Shown: in pieces, positions 8,555 through 17,192 of the stretch
Layout: every line of letters begins with the position of its first letter
Numbering within the stretch: position 1 is the first letter of the stretch
Made by a program: the position numbers and the translations under genes
Notes under the pieces: model-generated
Database searches by the model: none
Told to the model about the DNA's origin: nothing
The model's input: the letters and a program-made list of their open reading frames with translations, nothing else
DNA from: CAYRWR01 sp964537555
GTDB taxonomy: Bacteria > Spirochaetota > Brevinematia > Brevinematales > CAYRWR01
DNA length: 38,274 bases
Assembly (NCBI GenBank): GCA_964537555.1
Contig: CAZIAD010000032.1
Location: forward strand, 1-38,274
Direction of reading: 5' to 3'

Positions 8555-9430
8555 ATGAAAAAGATAATATTACTGATAATGATGATAACAGGCCTGGCGG
8601 CAGTGTCCTGTACCACCAACCCGGATGCAGTGTCCGGCATAGCCTTTACCAATTACGTGCAGCTCTTTATTACCAATACACCCGACCATATAGTGGATGT
8701 AGACATGATGAATGCGGTAAAAGGAGAATGGCTGGTCACCCTGGAGACCTATACCGATCAGTCCAATGCCACTATCGGAGGCACTAATGTGGTGGCAGTA
8801 CATTATGTGCAGACCAATACCTATGATTCAGTGACCAATGGGGGATACGATGGGGCCTTCAGTTTTTTCTTTAAACCGGACTTTTTTGTAGACAAGATAG
8901 TATACAACAGCCAGGGTGGAGTATTATCCCGCTATACCAATGCCTATAAATACAGCATATTAAGCAATGAATCTGGATTACGTATGGCCCTGTCTATTGC
9001 CGGGTATTACACCAAGACCACATACCTGGAGCCGGTGGGCCCCTATACCTTTCTCACTGATCCCCTCACCAACATTCAGGTAAAGACGAACATAGGAGCC
9101 TATGGAGCTCTTACCAATGTCAGCTATACTACCAATGTGGATTATCTGGTGGTGAGCCAGACCAACTACTGGCAGCAGGTAATAGAGGTCTCTGAGACCA
9201 CCGAATCCTATGAGTTTCAGTTTCTGATTCAGGGCAATGAGACCAACAGTATCTGGACTCCGGATCTGAATTATTTTAACGTGATGAACAGCCATGCCAG
9301 TACCCTGTCTATCATACAGGATACGGCCAATCAGACAGTGCCCCTGGATGGAGGCAGCAGTACGGAAAGTGTGCTGGTCGATTTTCAATTATATGAGAAT
9401 AATTCTTATATGCTGAAGAAAATCAAATAG
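8555..9430 (+). CDS. Thr-Asn-rich lipoprotein of unknown function
   Basis: The 291-aa protein begins with a lipoprotein signal and a lipobox ending AVSC (Cys19), so it is exported and lipidated. I recognise no domain. Its most striking trait is 13 Thr-Asn dipeptides spread along the chain in beta-strand-like surroundings, for example FTNYV, ITNTP, YTNAY, LTNIQ and ETNSI. The gene follows the large lipoprotein by 19 bases and ends at a strong terminator, so the two lipoproteins probably share one transcript and may act together at the cell surface. The spacing and shared export type support that pairing, but nothing shows a function. Confidence 0.8.
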   Translation: MKKIILLIMMITGLAAVSCTTNPDAVSGIAFTNYVQLFITNTPDHIVDVDMMNAVKGEWLVTLETYTDQSNATIGGTNVVAVHYVQTNTYDSVTNGGYDGAFSFFFKPDFFVDKIVYNSQGGVLSRYTNAYKYSILSNESGLRMALSIAGYYTKTTYLEPVGPYTFLTDPLTNIQVKTNIGAYGALTNVSYTTNVDYLVVSQTNYWQQVIEVSETTESYEFQFLIQGNETNSIWTPDLNYFNVMNSHASTLSIIQDTANQTVPLDGGSSTESVLVDFQLYENNSYMLKKIK

Positions 9431-9450
9431 ATTATTGAAATGAAATGAAA

Positions 9451-9483
9451 GAGGGATGCAGGACGGCATCCCTCTTTTTTTTT
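9451..9483 (+). terminator. Rho-independent terminator after the lipoprotein pair
   Basis: GAGGGATGC (9451-9459) and GCATCCCTC (9466-9474) form a perfect 9-bp stem with a 6-base loop, followed by nine T. Confidence 0.93.
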
Positions 9484-9499
9484 AAAACTCTAACCGAAT

Positions 9500-9528
9500 T
9501 TGGCAAAGTCGAAGACTTGTGTTAAAAT
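9500..9528 (+). promoter_or_regulatory. promoter of the beta-barrel gene with a palindrome in the spacer
   Basis: TTGGCA (9500-9505) and TAAAAT (9523-9528) are 17 bases apart. The spacer contains the perfect palindrome AAGTC-GAA-GACTT (9506-9518), which could be an operator. The promoter lies directly after the preceding terminator. Confidence 0.6.
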
Positions 9529-9552
9529 AAACCATTAGTAAAGGAGTCTGTC

Positions 9553-11142
9553 ATGAAAAGAACGATCTTATTCTTCCTGATAATCATACTAACTTCAGCT
9601 ACCTGGGCCCAGGACGGTAAGCTCCAGACTAAAGAGCCTCCTTCGACTATTATACTGCCCGATATCAAACTCACTATAGAAGACGAAAGCGAGATACCTC
9701 TCTTCTCCAATGAAAAAGACCTCCTGTCAGAGACATCTCCTGAAGTAAAACGTATAGATATTGAAGAACTGGCCAATACAAAAGTCAGTGAGAAGATCAA
9801 GCTGGAGCTTCTGGAAGACCGTAAAAAAGAAGCATTTTCCCTGTCTACCTTTAAGCTCTACTACGGCAGTTTTGATAACCTGATCATGGATTTTAATTTT
9901 GGGAAAAGCCTGGGAGGGCTCAATTACCTCATCACCTATCTGCGTAATAAGCGGTCCAGTCTCAGTTACCAGGGTACCAATTACTTTAATACAGACCTGG
10001 CTCTGGATGACCTGAATCTGGACTTCATTTATGGCATTGGTGATGAAAGTGACCTCAACGCGACTTTTGGATATTATGAGCGGTCTATTGGGCTGCACGA
10101 AAGTACGGTCAATGTAAATGAAAAGAAACTTAATATCCCGGCCAAGATAGATTTTCTGTATCACGGCGCCAATAACTACAAGCTGTCAATAGGCACTTAT
10201 CTCAATTACCTGGCTATGACTCACCGTACTTCCACTCTGGAATTACTGGATGAGCTGTGGGAGAGTGGTTTAAATGTAAAATTTGATGCTAACTGGAGCC
10301 AGGATAATTTCTTTAAGGCCTGGGGAGATTTTAGATTCAGCAGCCTTCTCAGTAATCAGACTTACGAAGGGGGTGTCAATCTCATCGCCCGGTTTACCCT
10401 GCTCAAGTCCATTGCCCTGGAACTAGGCGGCGGCATGAGGGCTTATAGTTACGATCAGCTCTTTTTCTACCCAGACCTGGCCCTGATCTATAAATACTCC
10501 AAGATACTCAATCTGAAGGTAGGGGTCAGCGGCCTTCAAAAGACTTTCAATATAGAAGAAATACTCAATCACAATCAGATCACTTTGCAGCAATCTGATC
10601 CTGAAGAGAAGATAGAGTACAGGGTGTCTCTGAATTTTAGTCCCGTAAAATTTGCTACCCTCAGGGCATCTTTAGGATACCAGGTCTATTCCTCCTATTT
10701 ATCACTGGACTATAACAGCACGCAGGATCTCTATGAGATGAACAGTATCAGCAATGTAAACGTACTGGAATCTGAGACTATTCTGGAATTTATGTTGGGT
10801 GAGAGGCTGGCTCTTAACATGATCTACAAGTACCAGATTCCGGACAGAGATGATCTCTTATTCAAGGCCCGTAATACCGCATCCGTCTTACTGGAATTTA
10901 AGCATAAAGAGATCGGTATGGAAATATCTTCGCGGCTGGACTATAAAGATATCGAGTATATCACACCGGGAGTTTACAAGCCCAGTGTAGTACTGTGGGA
11001 TATACTGTTTTCTCAGTCCGTTTCACCTGAGATCCTGCTGGATATTAAAGTCAATAATATCCTGAATCAGGAAGATTATGAAAAGATCAATGTTCCCAGA
11101 GGCGGGGTAGGTGTCTATGGGGGCATAAGAATACTCTTATAA
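9553..11142 (+). CDS. probable outer-membrane beta-barrel protein
   Basis: The 529-aa product has a signal peptide with likely cleavage at ATWA-QDG. A charged linker runs to about residue 95. The rest is a long series of alternating, aromatic-flanked strands such as LYYGSFDNLIMDFNFG and NYLITYLRNKRSSLSY, ending in GVYGGIRILL. This is the layout of an outer-membrane barrel; the C-terminal half resembles TonB-dependent receptor barrels, including a final N-I-L-N-Q-x-D/E-Y stretch, but no plug domain is visible. It may be a porin-like or receptor-like barrel of unknown substrate. A ribosome site AAAGGAG precedes the ATG. The gene is followed 36 bases later by another barrel gene, so the two are probably co-transcribed. 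Confidence 0.8.
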   Translation: MKRTILFFLIIILTSATWAQDGKLQTKEPPSTIILPDIKLTIEDESEIPLFSNEKDLLSETSPEVKRIDIEELANTKVSEKIKLELLEDRKKEAFSLSTFKLYYGSFDNLIMDFNFGKSLGGLNYLITYLRNKRSSLSYQGTNYFNTDLALDDLNLDFIYGIGDESDLNATFGYYERSIGLHESTVNVNEKKLNIPAKIDFLYHGANNYKLSIGTYLNYLAMTHRTSTLELLDELWESGLNVKFDANWSQDNFFKAWGDFRFSSLLSNQTYEGGVNLIARFTLLKSIALELGGGMRAYSYDQLFFYPDLALIYKYSKILNLKVGVSGLQKTFNIEEILNHNQITLQQSDPEEKIEYRVSLNFSPVKFATLRASLGYQVYSSYLSLDYNSTQDLYEMNSISNVNVLESETILEFMLGERLALNMIYKYQIPDRDDLLFKARNTASVLLEFKHKEIGMEISSRLDYKDIEYITPGVYKPSVVLWDILFSQSVSPEILLDIKVNNILNQEDYEKINVPRGGVGVYGGIRILL

Positions 11143-11178
11143 ACGGTTCTTAATCACGGGGGTGATCAGGAGCAATAC

Positions 11179-12438
11179 ATGAAAAAGAGTGTGTGGAGCC
11201 TTGTGCTCCTAGTATTACTTTGTACCGTCAATGCCTATTCTGATACCACCCGGGGAGATGCCCTGGCAAATGCGGTCAATCTGGTCGATGACAGTACCAG
11301 TCTGTTTTATTTTCCGGCTCGTCTGCTGGAGCAGCGCAGCGCGGTATTTCTGAGAGTAGGTGATGCGGACTCTGCTGTGTACAATACGGTTTTTCACCCG
11401 GGGATACAGCTCATTCAGGAAAAAATAGCCTTTTCCTATCTTTATGGAAGATCTTTAGGGACTACACCCGCCATGATGGCCAATCCTGCTCTGGGATTCG
11501 TGAATGCTCCTTTTTCAGCACCAATCAGTATTATTGTAGCTAAGCCCGGTAAAACTATGGATATGGCCCTGGGCTACACGCTGGGATTATACTCCGTCAG
11601 TGAGCGGGAGCTGGATCTGAGTGGAGTTCTCTCCAATCTACAGATATCCTCTTATCAGCTCCATAGACTTCAGCCATCTGTGAAAATGGATCTGTCCAAA
11701 GAAAGTACTCTGGACCTGAGCCTGATACTGGCCCTGCAATTCCTGCAAAATACCGACCAGACTCCCAATAATACTAATCAGGTCCTGTCTTCCAGTCCTC
11801 TGCATACCCTGGCCCTGAACGCTCAGTATACCAGGCCCTTTGGGAAAAAGACCCAGGGGGCAGTCCGATTGGGTGCAGCTCTCACTAATCAGGGATATCT
11901 CAGTATCACGGGTGCCGGATCGACTAATGCATCCACTAATCAGCAGGTCAATAAACTGTGGCAGTTTGATCTGGCTGCCGGTATCAAGTACCAGGCATTT
12001 ACGTCTGTGGATATCTTTTTTGATGTCCTGATGGGCTACCGCACGGTGGATCTTCAGAATATTCAAAACACCACCAATGTAGTGTCCTCTACAGACAGCA
12101 GTGCCATCATACTGCCGGTCAGTACCCGCCTGGGCATTGAGTTCACCACGGGAAACTGGCTGTTTCGCATGGCCGTGCAGACATCTATGAAGGCGGATAT
12201 TATCAGAAACGGTACAGTCACCTCCACGCTGTATGGGCCACTCACTGTACTGCCCAGCATAGGGATAGGCTGGCACAAGGGGGACTGGGTCATCAATACT
12301 GTGATAAATCCCATGTTGTTTAACCGGACTATTTACCTGGTATCAGGCCAGGCTGTGACCCCCATCTTCCAGGTATCTCTTAATTACCTGTTCCCGGGAA
12401 AAAAAAGTCACAAAGGTACGGGGGATGGCAGCCAGTAA
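11179..12438 (+). CDS. probable outer-membrane beta-barrel protein (PorV/FadL-like layout)
   Basis: The 419-aa protein has an N-terminal signal peptide (cleavage near VNA-YSD). It then has the pattern GDALANAVNLVDDSTSLFYFP, which resembles the N-terminal N-P/F-P strand motif of PorV- and FadL-like barrels, followed by amphipathic beta strands to the end. The final stretch FQVSLNYLFPGKK fits a terminal barrel strand with a short basic tail. AGGAG precedes the ATG. The next gene encodes a similar-sized protein whose N-terminus has the comparable motif DNYAFHFFPSLL, so the two may be distant paralogues. Substrate is unknown. Confidence 0.75.
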   Translation: MKKSVWSLVLLVLLCTVNAYSDTTRGDALANAVNLVDDSTSLFYFPARLLEQRSAVFLRVGDADSAVYNTVFHPGIQLIQEKIAFSYLYGRSLGTTPAMMANPALGFVNAPFSAPISIIVAKPGKTMDMALGYTLGLYSVSERELDLSGVLSNLQISSYQLHRLQPSVKMDLSKESTLDLSLILALQFLQNTDQTPNNTNQVLSSSPLHTLALNAQYTRPFGKKTQGAVRLGAALTNQGYLSITGAGSTNASTNQQVNKLWQFDLAAGIKYQAFTSVDIFFDVLMGYRTVDLQNIQNTTNVVSSTDSSAIILPVSTRLGIEFTTGNWLFRMAVQTSMKADIIRNGTVTSTLYGPLTVLPSIGIGWHKGDWVINTVINPMLFNRTIYLVSGQAVTPIFQVSLNYLFPGKKSHKGTGDGSQ

Positions 12439-12453
12439 AAATACGACTTTTAC

Positions 12454-12482
12454 TTGATTTTTTAACTGGTTTTATCTAAAAT
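12454..12482 (+). promoter_or_regulatory. sigma-70 type promoter of the third barrel gene
   Basis: TTGATT (12454-12459), a 17-base spacer and TAAAAT (12477-12482). No terminator lies between the preceding gene and this site, so readthrough from the upstream barrel gene is also possible. Confidence 0.5.
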
Positions 12483-12556
12483 GGATTAATGTTGTAGTTA
12501 AAAAATAATTTGAAATGAGAAGTGTTAGTTAAAAATATTTTTTTAGGAGCGTGTGT

Positions 12557-13846
12557 ATGAAAAAAGTACTTTTGTTGAGTGTGTTGTTGAGTTCTGTAGT
12601 GGTTTCAGGATTCGCCTCTTTACCAGTTCCCCAAAGGGAATTATCATTAGGGCAGACCATTTTGGCGGATAATTATGCTTTCCACTTTTTTCCCTCTTTG
12701 TTGCCTCAGGAAGATAGCCAGTTATGGATGACTTTTGCTGGTGGTAACTTTGCCAATGTTGCTATATTCTGCAAAAAGTCAGAACTCTTTAATCTCTTCC
12801 TGATTCATGACAATTTTGTTCAGCCTGTTACTGTGGTTAATAATTTATTCACTACTGCTTCCGGAGCATCTCCTTCTTTTGGCTATACGGAAAACTATCA
12901 TTCACCCCTAAATTTTGGTTATGCCCTAAGCCTGGGAATGATGAGCCTGGGAATACTGGTAGATTATCAGTACTATAACGAAAAGGCGAATTTTTATGGT
13001 GCTAACACAAATATTTTGGATGTGAACAACACTGTTTTGGATATACGCCCTGGATTGAGTGTTGATCTGGGTGCACTTAAAATCGATGCCAGCCTCCCTG
13101 TAAGGTTGAACAGTTTAAAGTATGTTGATACTCTGGATAACTCTACTACTACCAATAATATTCAGATGCGCATTCCCTTCCTTAACAACCTGGGCCTGAC
13201 TGTAAGAGCTCACTCTGAAATCAATGAGACCTGGAGCCTGGGCGCGTGGATTAATGCATCAGCAGAGACATTTAATAATGAATATGAAGATAATACCGCT
13301 GGTATAGAGTCTATAACTGCTGTCTGGGATGCAGTGACCTTTGTTTATTCTGCTACTGCTGGTTTTTCCTGTACCCCCAGTGAGAAGATAAGCATATATG
13401 GTGATGTCACTTATGGGCAGAGTATTGCAAATGCCGGAAAAAATGCACTTTACATTGACGGTGCCCGCAGCGGAGCTGTGACTACAAATAATGTTGTCAC
13501 TACATCTACTCTGGCCCCTACTATGAACTTCGGTATTGAGATCAACCTGGGTAAATTTACTCCACGTTTCGGTATTCAGAACAGTTATACTCAGGTTAAG
13601 ACCTATAATGAAGTATCTAAAAACATGGTCTTACAGCAACCGGCTTCAGCACAGACCCTGACAGCTGGATTTGGACTGGTATTGGGTGATTTTACCATTG
13701 ATGGTACCCTGGCAGCAGGCGCTAATACTTTACTTGCAGCTATTAATAATCCTTTTATGATTCCTGCTACAGTAATAGGTAATCCCTCCGCCGCAAATAC
13801 TATAGACAATGTATTTGCCAGCGTTGAAGTGAACTACCGTTTCTAA
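12557..13846 (+). CDS. probable outer-membrane beta-barrel protein
   Basis: The 429-aa product has a typical signal peptide (cleavage near GFA-SLP). The DNYAFHFFPSLLPQ motif comes next, then glycine- and aromatic-rich strands ending VFASVEVNYRF. A terminal Phe is the usual signal for the outer-membrane assembly machinery, so a barrel is well supported while its cargo is unknown. The ATG at 12557 is preferred because AGGAG stands 7 bases upstream; a GTG two codons earlier would leave only one base. The gene has its own promoter candidate and a perfect terminator. Its codons are richer in T than those of the neighbouring barrel genes. Confidence 0.8.
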   Translation: MKKVLLLSVLLSSVVVSGFASLPVPQRELSLGQTILADNYAFHFFPSLLPQEDSQLWMTFAGGNFANVAIFCKKSELFNLFLIHDNFVQPVTVVNNLFTTASGASPSFGYTENYHSPLNFGYALSLGMMSLGILVDYQYYNEKANFYGANTNILDVNNTVLDIRPGLSVDLGALKIDASLPVRLNSLKYVDTLDNSTTTNNIQMRIPFLNNLGLTVRAHSEINETWSLGAWINASAETFNNEYEDNTAGIESITAVWDAVTFVYSATAGFSCTPSEKISIYGDVTYGQSIANAGKNALYIDGARSGAVTTNNVVTTSTLAPTMNFGIEINLGKFTPRFGIQNSYTQVKTYNEVSKNMVLQQPASAQTLTAGFGLVLGDFTIDGTLAAGANTLLAAINNPFMIPATVIGNPSAANTIDNVFASVEVNYRF

Positions 13847-13867
13847 ATCTATTCGGATTCTAAGCCT

Positions 13868-13896
13868 CGGCGGTCACTTTTGTGACCGCCGTTTTT
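13868..13896 (+). terminator. Rho-independent terminator after the third barrel gene
   Basis: CGGCGGTCAC (13868-13877) and GTGACCGCCG (13882-13891) form a perfect 10-bp stem with a TTTT loop and a T-rich tail. Confidence 0.95.
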
Positions 13897-13952
13897 ATTT
13901 ATTTATTTAACTTTTTGTATTATGATATAACGGTAAATAAAGGAGTTATCTG

Positions 13953-15656
13953 ATGCGGTTTAGGTTAATTTTATCACTTTTATTGTTAATAAACACACTG
14001 AGCTATAGTTTGGAATTCATGCACCCTGATCAGATAAAACCCGGCATGAAGGGATATGGGCTCACTGTATTTAAGGGATGGGAGCCTAAACGTTTTGAAG
14101 TCGAGATCATAGATGTCATGAAGAATGTATTTCCCGATGGTGATATGATACTGGCCCGGGTCAGCGGCCCAGATATAGAAAAGAGCGGGGTGGCATCCGG
14201 TATGTCCGGTTCTCCCATATACATAGATGGTAAGCTCATCGGGGCTCTGGCTTTTACCTGGCCCTATGCCAATGAACCAGTAGCCGGGATCACCCCTATA
14301 GGCATGATGCTAAAAGAAAAAGACAATGCCGACCCCACATATTTTGACGAGAATAGTCAGATCAAACCTATCTCTACCCCCCTGATGGTATCCGGTATCA
14401 GCGGCCCGGCCTTGACCTACCTGGAACAGGCCCTGTCTAACCGGGGTTATGTGTTCACTCAGGGTGGAGGTTCCGGATATCAGGACAGTTCCCCTGAAGC
14501 ACTCAAACCGGGTGACTCAGTGTCATTGAATATCGTAGATGGAGACCTGAACCTGTCCGCCATCGGTACAGTCACCCATGTGGATGGCAAAGATGTGTTT
14601 ATTTTTGGCCACCCTATGAATACTACTGGTAACCTTTCCCTGCCGGTATCAAAATCCTATATCTATACTATCATGTCCTCTTCATACCTGTCCTTTAAGA
14701 TGGGTGCCGCTTCCCGGCCCCAGGGCGCTACGGTGTATGACGGCCGTACTGCGGTCTACTGCGAGCTGGGCCGTCCCGCAGGTATGACTCCGGTTTCAGT
14801 AAAGATTAAGACCTGGAAGAGTGAAAAGACCTATAACTACCGAATTGCCAGTCATAGTGATTATTTTTCCTCTCTTTTAGCCAGTACTTTACTATCATCC
14901 ATGACTATGCAGGCCGGCTACCTCGATGAAAAATCTATTACCCTGAAGTTTAAAATGGACCTGGAATATGATGGCAAAATATACTCAGTGACCAATCAGT
15001 TCTATTACTCCATGGTACCATCTTTCTTTGAAGTCTTCTCTCTTATGGCAGACCTGGATTATCTGTTTGCCACCATGACTTATGCCCGTTTTGGAAGGGT
15101 GAGGGTAGTAAGGGCTGATTTTGAAGTGCAGATAGATAAGGGAGTGGACTATTATTTAATAGATAATATTGTATCGGATCAACAGCTCTACCGTCCGGGC
15201 GATACGGTGAATCTAAAAGTCTTTTTAAAGAAAAACAAAGGAAAGTATTTCAGCCAAAATATTCAGATCCACCTGGATGAATCACTCAGCGAAGGAAGCT
15301 ATCGTATATTCGTAGGAAATGACTATAGCCGCTTCTACCAGGAATGGAAAGCCTATCCCCATGTATTTCAGATCAATACTATGCAGGACCTGATGGGGGA
15401 TATCCAGAGAAAGGTAGACCCTTATAAGATGAGCGCCTTTTTTGTAGTCCCGGTCAAAGGTATTGTGTACCAGGATAAAAACCTGGCTGATTTTCCTGAG
15501 ACTTATATCAGGCTCCTTAATTTCAGGGATGCAACCGGAAAGTACTTTAAATTCCCGGAGACCTATAGCTATAATGCCACATTGGACCTGCCGGTAGTGG
15601 GCGGAAGCTTTGTCAATGTCAATATAGCAGAAAATAAAGTGCAGAAGGTTAAATAA
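13953..15656 (+). CDS. SpoIVB-type (S55) peptidase domain protein, exported
   Basis: The 567-aa protein has a signal peptide followed by the S55 pattern: HPDQIKPGMKGYGLTVFKG near residues 24-42, the catalytic-serine motif GMSGSP at 83-88 with IYIDGKLIGALAF, and the later FGHP motif at 218-221 with GNLSLPVS after it. In SpoIVB of Bacillus this peptidase family cleaves a partner to activate a sporulation sigma factor. In non-sporulating diderm bacteria the stand-alone homologues have no established role. The C-terminal half (from about 300) is beta-rich and unassigned. AAAGGAG precedes the ATG. The stop codon overlaps the pgsA start by one base, so the two genes are translationally coupled. Placement after three barrel genes suggests an envelope substrate, which is inference. 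Confidence 0.85.
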   Translation: MRFRLILSLLLLINTLSYSLEFMHPDQIKPGMKGYGLTVFKGWEPKRFEVEIIDVMKNVFPDGDMILARVSGPDIEKSGVASGMSGSPIYIDGKLIGALAFTWPYANEPVAGITPIGMMLKEKDNADPTYFDENSQIKPISTPLMVSGISGPALTYLEQALSNRGYVFTQGGGSGYQDSSPEALKPGDSVSLNIVDGDLNLSAIGTVTHVDGKDVFIFGHPMNTTGNLSLPVSKSYIYTIMSSSYLSFKMGAASRPQGATVYDGRTAVYCELGRPAGMTPVSVKIKTWKSEKTYNYRIASHSDYFSSLLASTLLSSMTMQAGYLDEKSITLKFKMDLEYDGKIYSVTNQFYYSMVPSFFEVFSLMADLDYLFATMTYARFGRVRVVRADFEVQIDKGVDYYLIDNIVSDQQLYRPGDTVNLKVFLKKNKGKYFSQNIQIHLDESLSEGSYRIFVGNDYSRFYQEWKAYPHVFQINTMQDLMGDIQRKVDPYKMSAFFVVPVKGIVYQDKNLADFPETYIRLLNFRDATGKYFKFPETYSYNATLDLPVVGGSFVNVNIAENKVQKVK

Positions 15657-16282
15657 TGGAAAATTATGAGAGCATTCAGGATGAGCATATTATAGACCGG
15701 TTCTGGACCCTGCCTAATGTGATCTCCATGATACGTTTGCTCATGATACCCGTCATTATATGGTCCCTCACCCGGGATACAGGCTCTTATGACCTGCTGG
15801 CATTTTTCCTGATCGGGACAGCCTACTTTTCTGACTTCCTGGATGGCTATCTGGCCCGAAAAATGGGGCAGGTATCACGATTCGGTAAGATCATAGACCC
15901 TGTATGTGACAAGGTCATCACCATAGCCCTGGCGGTGAGCCTGTTTGCTCTGGGTAAGCTTCCTCTCTACTTTTTCATTATAGTCATCCTGCGGGACGTA
16001 CTGATAGGGATTGGCTCCATAGTGGCCATGCAGAAGAGTCATCAGCTACCCCTGCCTCTACTATGGGGTAAATTATCGACTTTTGTGTATGGCATCGTGA
16101 TCGCCTTTTATCCCCTGCACGGTTCCTCTATTTTAGACCGGTCCGCATCCTGGATCACGCCGGTGGTCAATGCGGTGGTTATCTATGGTACCTGGCTCTC
16201 CTCTGTACTCATCATATTATCCTTTGTGATTTATACCATATCCTACATCCAGAATGTCTCCATGAAAAAAAAATCACAATAA
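15656..16282 (+). CDS. pgsA: CDP-diacylglycerol--glycerol-3-phosphate 3-phosphatidyltransferase family
   Basis: This is an integral membrane CDP-alcohol phosphatidyltransferase, which most likely makes phosphatidylglycerol phosphate from CDP-diacylglycerol and glycerol 3-phosphate. The family signature is complete: D60-x2-D63-G64-x2-A67-R68-x8-G77-x3-D81-x3-D85. The 208-aa length and 5-6 hydrophobic segments are typical. The start TAATG overlaps the stop of the S55 peptidase gene. The exact alcohol acceptor cannot be read from sequence alone, but size and the N-terminal LPNVISMIRLLMIPV favour PgsA over serine or choline enzymes. Confidence 0.88.
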   Translation: MENYESIQDEHIIDRFWTLPNVISMIRLLMIPVIIWSLTRDTGSYDLLAFFLIGTAYFSDFLDGYLARKMGQVSRFGKIIDPVCDKVITIALAVSLFALGKLPLYFFIIVILRDVLIGIGSIVAMQKSHQLPLPLLWGKLSTFVYGIVIAFYPLHGSSILDRSASWITPVVNAVVIYGTWLSSVLIILSFVIYTISYIQNVSMKKKSQ

Positions 16283-16286
16283 TCCC

Positions 16287-16313
16287 AACCGGTTTATAAT
16301 AATTCTGTATAAT
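16287..16313 (+). promoter_or_regulatory. possible promoter of the ECF sigma operon
   Basis: A perfect TATAAT (16308-16313) lies 26 bases before the sigma factor gene, but no sigma-70 -35 box fits. AACC at 16287-16290 is placed where ECF-type promoters have their -35 AAC motif, so autoregulation is possible. This is a weak match. Confidence 0.3.
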
Positions 16314-16339
16314 ACTGCAGAATGATTTAAGGGATAAAC

Positions 16340-16891
16340 ATGAGCGTATGGGAAAAGTGGAAGATCCAGTTACAGATCAGTCTGGGCATCGAAGCTAAGG
16401 CCGGGGTCCTGCACCACATCTGGGATGAATTCCACCAGGCACTGAGCTGGTACATCCGCAGATTCATCAGGGACAGAGCTCAGGCGGAAGACATCCTGCA
16501 GGAAGTCATGCTGCAGATTTACGAACATCTGGATCACTATGACAGCCGCTATGCCCTCTCCACCTGGATCTATACCATCACCCGCAATCACTGCCTCAAT
16601 CACCTCTCTAAAAAATCCAGTATAGCCCTGTCAGAACTACAGGAGGAGTACTTCAGCCGGGGCAGTGACCCCGAGCAGGAGATCATCATCAGGCAGGAGG
16701 TAGCGGATGTTGAGTCATTTCTGGAGGCTCTCCCCTTATCAGACAGGGAGATAGCTTTTTTACGCTTCTATCAGGAGATGCCCTATCAGGAGATGGCAGA
16801 GCTGACCGGGGTTCCCGAAGGGACACTGAAGTACCGGGTACATGCTATACGGAAGGCACTAAAGAAATATTTGGGGGACAAATATGAATAA
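16340..16891 (+). CDS. ECF-type RNA polymerase sigma factor
   Basis: The 183-aa protein has only sigma regions 2 and 4, as ECF factors do. Region 2 spans about residues 29-95 and includes DILQEVMLQIYEHL (core binding) and TWIYTITRNHCLNHL (-10 recognition). Region 4 spans about 127-178 with the helix-turn-helix YQEMAELTGVPEGTLKYRVHAIRKAL. ECF factors direct transcription of a small regulon, often in answer to envelope signals, and are usually held by an adjacent membrane anti-sigma factor. Here the next gene overlaps by 8 bases and encodes a one-segment membrane protein, which fits that arrangement. The following two genes, also overlapping or adjacent, are miniature MotA-like proteins. Confidence 0.92.
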   Translation: MSVWEKWKIQLQISLGIEAKAGVLHHIWDEFHQALSWYIRRFIRDRAQAEDILQEVMLQIYEHLDHYDSRYALSTWIYTITRNHCLNHLSKKSSIALSELQEEYFSRGSDPEQEIIIRQEVADVESFLEALPLSDREIAFLRFYQEMPYQEMAELTGVPEGTLKYRVHAIRKALKKYLGDKYE

Positions 16892-17192
16892 AGCAGACAG
16901 GCTTCTGCATGAAGCCTTTAGCAGGCAGGTTAAGGAACAGGATATGCAGTTGAAATGGTCAGATATAGTCAATCACCTGCCGGCTACACCTAAGAATCAG
17001 GGCACAGTCTTTAATGGCTTAGTATATGTGTTGAGCATAAGTCTGTTGCTCTTTCTTATGATAGTAAGGGTACAACCTACTAAATTAAGACAGCAATTTA
17101 CCCAATTGGTTCAGATGAGTCAGGACCCGGACCGGGAAAGTGATGTATTATATAAGAGCGCGCCTTATATGTTTAAAAGGAGGAATTTATGA
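16884..17192 (+). CDS. small single-span membrane protein, candidate anti-sigma factor
   Basis: The 102-aa product has a soluble N-terminal part of about 42 residues, one hydrophobic segment at about 43-62 (VYVLSISLLLFLMIV) and a short C-terminal tail. It has no Cys and so lacks the zinc-binding H-x3-C-x2-C motif of ZAS anti-sigma factors; I recognise no domain. It overlaps the sigma gene by 8 bases and the next gene by 4 bases (ATGA). Position and topology make an anti-sigma role likely, but sequence alone does not show it. Confidence 0.7.
   Translation: MNKADRLLHEAFSRQVKEQDMQLKWSDIVNHLPATPKNQGTVFNGLVYVLSISLLLFLMIVRVQPTKLRQQFTQLVQMSQDPDRESDVLYKSAPYMFKRRNL

Noticed and set aside
11638..12276. 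212-codon minus-strand frame inside the second barrel gene
   Set aside because: Antisense shadow; the plus-strand protein has a signal peptide and a barrel pattern.
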